The notes under the pieces were generated by a model. It did not search any database and was not told the DNA's origin. It saw only the letters and a list, made by a program, of their open reading frames with translations. A program made the translations under genes and the position numbers. Below, piece after piece: positions 5,562-7,455 of a stretch of DNA of 7,455 bases. The stretch's first letter is position 1. The number at the start of each line of letters is the position of its first letter. The DNA is from an uncultured Clostridia bacterium (lineage in GTDB: Bacteria; Bacillota; Clostridia; Saccharofermentanales; Saccharofermentanaceae), in the NCBI GenBank assembly GCA_946405115.1, contig CAMJGB010000094.1:1-7455 (forward strand), written 5' to 3'.

Positions 5562-7455
5562 ATGGCAGAGAACGTAAACAACGAAGTCGAAGTAAAGCTT
5601 CTCGAAGTCGCAGGCAGAGTTAAGGCCTTGAGACAGGACTTGGGACTTTCTGTTGAGCAGATTGCTGAGCAGATGGGTCTCTCAGCTGAGGAGTACGAGA
5701 GATACGAAGAAGGAAAGGAAGATTTTAACTTCTCTTTCTGCTTCAAATTCGCTAACATCGCGAAGGTCGACATCGCTGATATTCTCGAGGGTTCTTCCCC
5801 TTCACTTACAGAGTACACAGTTACAAGAAAGGGACAGGGCCGTCCGATCGTAAGACGTGCAGGTTCTGAGACTAAGTATCTTCGTCTCGGTTCCAGATTC
5901 AAGAATAAGATGTGCGAGCCTTACCGCGTAATCCTCCCTTATTCCGATGAGGCTTTGAATCCTCCTTATAAGCTCGTTACTCACGGCGGCCAGGAGATGA
6001 ACATCGTAGTAAGAGGTTCACTTAAGGTTATGCTCGGTGACTCTTTCGAAGTACTTCACCCCGGTGACGTTATCTACTTCGATCCTGAGACACCTCACGC
6101 AGAGTTTGCAGTAGGAGGCGAGGACTGCGAGTTCTACGCTATCATCATCGATCCTAAGCTTGCTGACAAGAACGAGGACTACATCCCTCCTTACAAGACA
6201 GAGATCAAGACAGACAGCACAACTAACGTTGATGCTGCAAACTTGAAGGATCCCATCTATGCTAAGTACTTGAACGGTATCCTCGATGACAACGGACACC
6301 TTGTTGATGTTGAAGTTAACGTTCCTGCATGTAAGAAGTTCAACTTCGCTTTCGACTGCGTTGATGCAATCGCTGAGAAGGATCCTGAGAAGCTCGCCAT
6401 GCTCTGGGTTGCAAAGGACTGCGTTACAGAGAAGCGCTTTACTTTCGCTGACATCAAGAAGTACTCCAACATGACTGCTAACTACTTCAAGTCTTTGGGC
6501 ATCGGCAAGGGCGACAAGGTAATGCTCGTATTGAAGCGTCACTACCAGTTCTGGTTCTGCATGATGGGCTTGGAGAAGCTCGGTGCCGTAGCTATCCCCG
6601 CTACTCACCTTCTCCGTGACAAGGACTATGAGTACAGATTCTCCGCAGCTTCCGTTAAGGCTATCGTCTGCACATCTGACGACGATGCAGCTGACGAGGT
6701 TGAGAAGGCTGCTGCAGTATACGGACTTCAGACATTGATCCTCTGCAATGGTTCCAGACCCGGCTGGAGATCCTTCGATGAGGAGTTCGTAAACTTCTCC
6801 GATGAGTTCGAGAGACCCGAGGATTATGCTTGCGGTTACGACCCGATGGTAATGTTCTTTACATCCGGTACAACAGGCTATCCTAAGATGGCTCTTCACT
6901 CTTACATGTATGCTATCGGCCATATCACAACAGCTAAGTATTGGCAGAACGTTGACCCTAACGGCCTCCACTTCTCCATCTCCGATACAGGCTGGGGTAA
7001 GGCTCTCTGGGGTAAGCTCTACGGACAGTGGCTCTGCGAGGCTCCTGTATTCACATTCGACTTCGACAGATTCAAGGCTGACGAGATCCTCCCCATGTTC
7101 GCGAAGCACCACATCACAACATTCTGTGCTCCGCCTACAATGTTCAGATTCTTCATCAAGGAAGATCTTTCTAAGTACGATCTTTCTTCCCTCAAGTACG
7201 CTGTTACAGCTGGTGAGGCTTTGAACCCTGAGGTATTCAACCGCTTCATGGAAGCAACAGGAATCCGTCTCATGGAGGGATTCGGCCAGACAGAGACAAC
7301 TCTCGTTATCGCTAACCTCGTAGGTTCCGGCATCAGACTCGGTTCCATGGGTAAGCCTAATCCTCTCTACGAGGTTAAGGTATTGGATCCCGACGGCAAC
7401 GAGTGCAAGCCCGGTGAGACAGGCGAGATCTGCATCAACACACAGAAGTATCACC
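5562..7455 (+). CDS. XRE helix-turn-helix + cupin + AMP-forming acyl-CoA synthetase fusion (3' end outside window)
   Basis: The frame is open from ATG 5562 to the right edge (631 codons visible, no stop). Residues about 14-75 form an XRE-type helix-turn-helix (GLSVEQIAEQMGLSAEEYERYEEG). Residues about 135-195 form a cupin (THGGQEMNIVVRG, then HPGDVIYFDPETPHAEF) with possible metal ligands H141, E145 and H179. From about 240 on it is an AMP-binding synthetase of the acetyl-/medium-chain acyl-CoA synthetase type: FFTSGTTGYPK (432-442) is the ATP loop, FCAPPTMFRF and YAVTAGEAL follow, and GFGQTET (573-579) is the A5 motif. The C-terminal subdomain with the catalytic Lys is not in the window. It should convert a carboxylate, ATP and CoA to acyl-CoA, AMP and PPi. 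The upstream isoleucine-type T-box points to 2-methylbutyrate or propionate as substrate, which is inference. Codon use is strongly biased (Lys almost always AAG), suggesting high expression. Confidence 0.93.
   Translation, partial: MAENVNNEVEVKLLEVAGRVKALRQDLGLSVEQIAEQMGLSAEEYERYEEGKEDFNFSFCFKFANIAKVDIADILEGSSPSLTEYTVTRKGQGRPIVRRAGSETKYLRLGSRFKNKMCEPYRVILPYSDEALNPPYKLVTHGGQEMNIVVRGSLKVMLGDSFEVLHPGDVIYFDPETPHAEFAVGGEDCEFYAIIIDPKLADKNEDYIPPYKTEIKTDSTTNVDAANLKDPIYAKYLNGILDDNGHLVDVEVNVPACKKFNFAFDCVDAIAEKDPEKLAMLWVAKDCVTEKRFTFADIKKYSNMTANYFKSLGIGKGDKVMLVLKRHYQFWFCMMGLEKLGAVAIPATHLLRDKDYEYRFSAASVKAIVCTSDDDAADEVEKAAAVYGLQTLILCNGSRPGWRSFDEEFVNFSDEFERPEDYACGYDPMVMFFTSGTTGYPKMALHSYMYAIGHITTAKYWQNVDPNGLHFSISDTGWGKALWGKLYGQWLCEAPVFTFDFDRFKADEILPMFAKHHITTFCAPPTMFRFFIKEDLSKYDLSSLKYAVTAGEALNPEVFNRFMEATGIRLMEGFGQTETTLVIANLVGSGIRLGSMGKPNPLYEVKVLDPDGNECKPGETGEICINTQKYH

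Noticed and set aside
6018..7454. Long minus-strand open frame (478 codons) opposite the acyl-CoA synthetase
   Set aside because: It is the antisense shadow of a strongly biased, well-recognised coding frame. Its translation is Leu/Val/Ser/Cys-rich with no domain, and no ribosome binding site was seen.

Overview
The window reads as a chromosomal segment of a Clostridia-type Firmicute, possibly a rumen or gut anaerobe. The grounds are a full transcriptional T-box leader, a strong GGAGGT ribosome binding site, U-rich intrinsic terminators and mid-range base composition. No rRNA, tRNA, CRISPR array or insertion sequence is visible. The species cannot be named from the sequence.

Layout from left to right. 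A 3' fragment of an unrecognised gene (to 127) is stop/start-coupled to a HAD-family phosphatase (127-807). A membrane-anchored GGDEF-EAL protein (860-2698) follows. It has lost key residues of both c-di-GMP catalytic sites. It converges on, and overlaps by 23 bases, a complete maf-type nucleotide pyrophosphatase gene on the minus strand (2676-3287). Upstream of maf, behind its own terminator, lies a minus-strand gene (3378-5120) for an extended short-chain dehydrogenase/epimerase with a tail of about 250 residues rich in Ala, Lys, Glu and Pro-Ala repeats. From the divergent intergenic region a plus-strand promoter drives a T-box riboswitch (about 5265-5536). This controls a gene that starts at 5562 and runs off the right edge. 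It encodes an XRE helix-turn-helix domain, a cupin domain and an AMP-forming acyl-CoA synthetase in one polypeptide.

The right-hand unit is the most interesting part. By alignment to the usual T-box layout, the specifier codon is AUC (isoleucine), and the UGGU in the antiterminator bulge fits a tRNA with discriminator A, as tRNA-Ile has. A carboxylate-activating enzyme made when isoleucyl-tRNA is uncharged suggests salvage of a short or branched acid (2-methylbutyrate or propionate) to CoA ester, then reductive carboxylation to an isoleucine precursor. Anaerobic rumen bacteria are known to do this. The substrate is inference; the T-box and the domain fusion are read directly from the sequence.

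The left-hand genes look like ordinary housekeeping or signalling genes with no evident shared pathway. Two of them (the GGDEF-EAL gene and maf) have no Shine-Dalgarno sequence and have a -10-like hexamer 6-7 bases before the ATG, which suggests leaderless transcripts.
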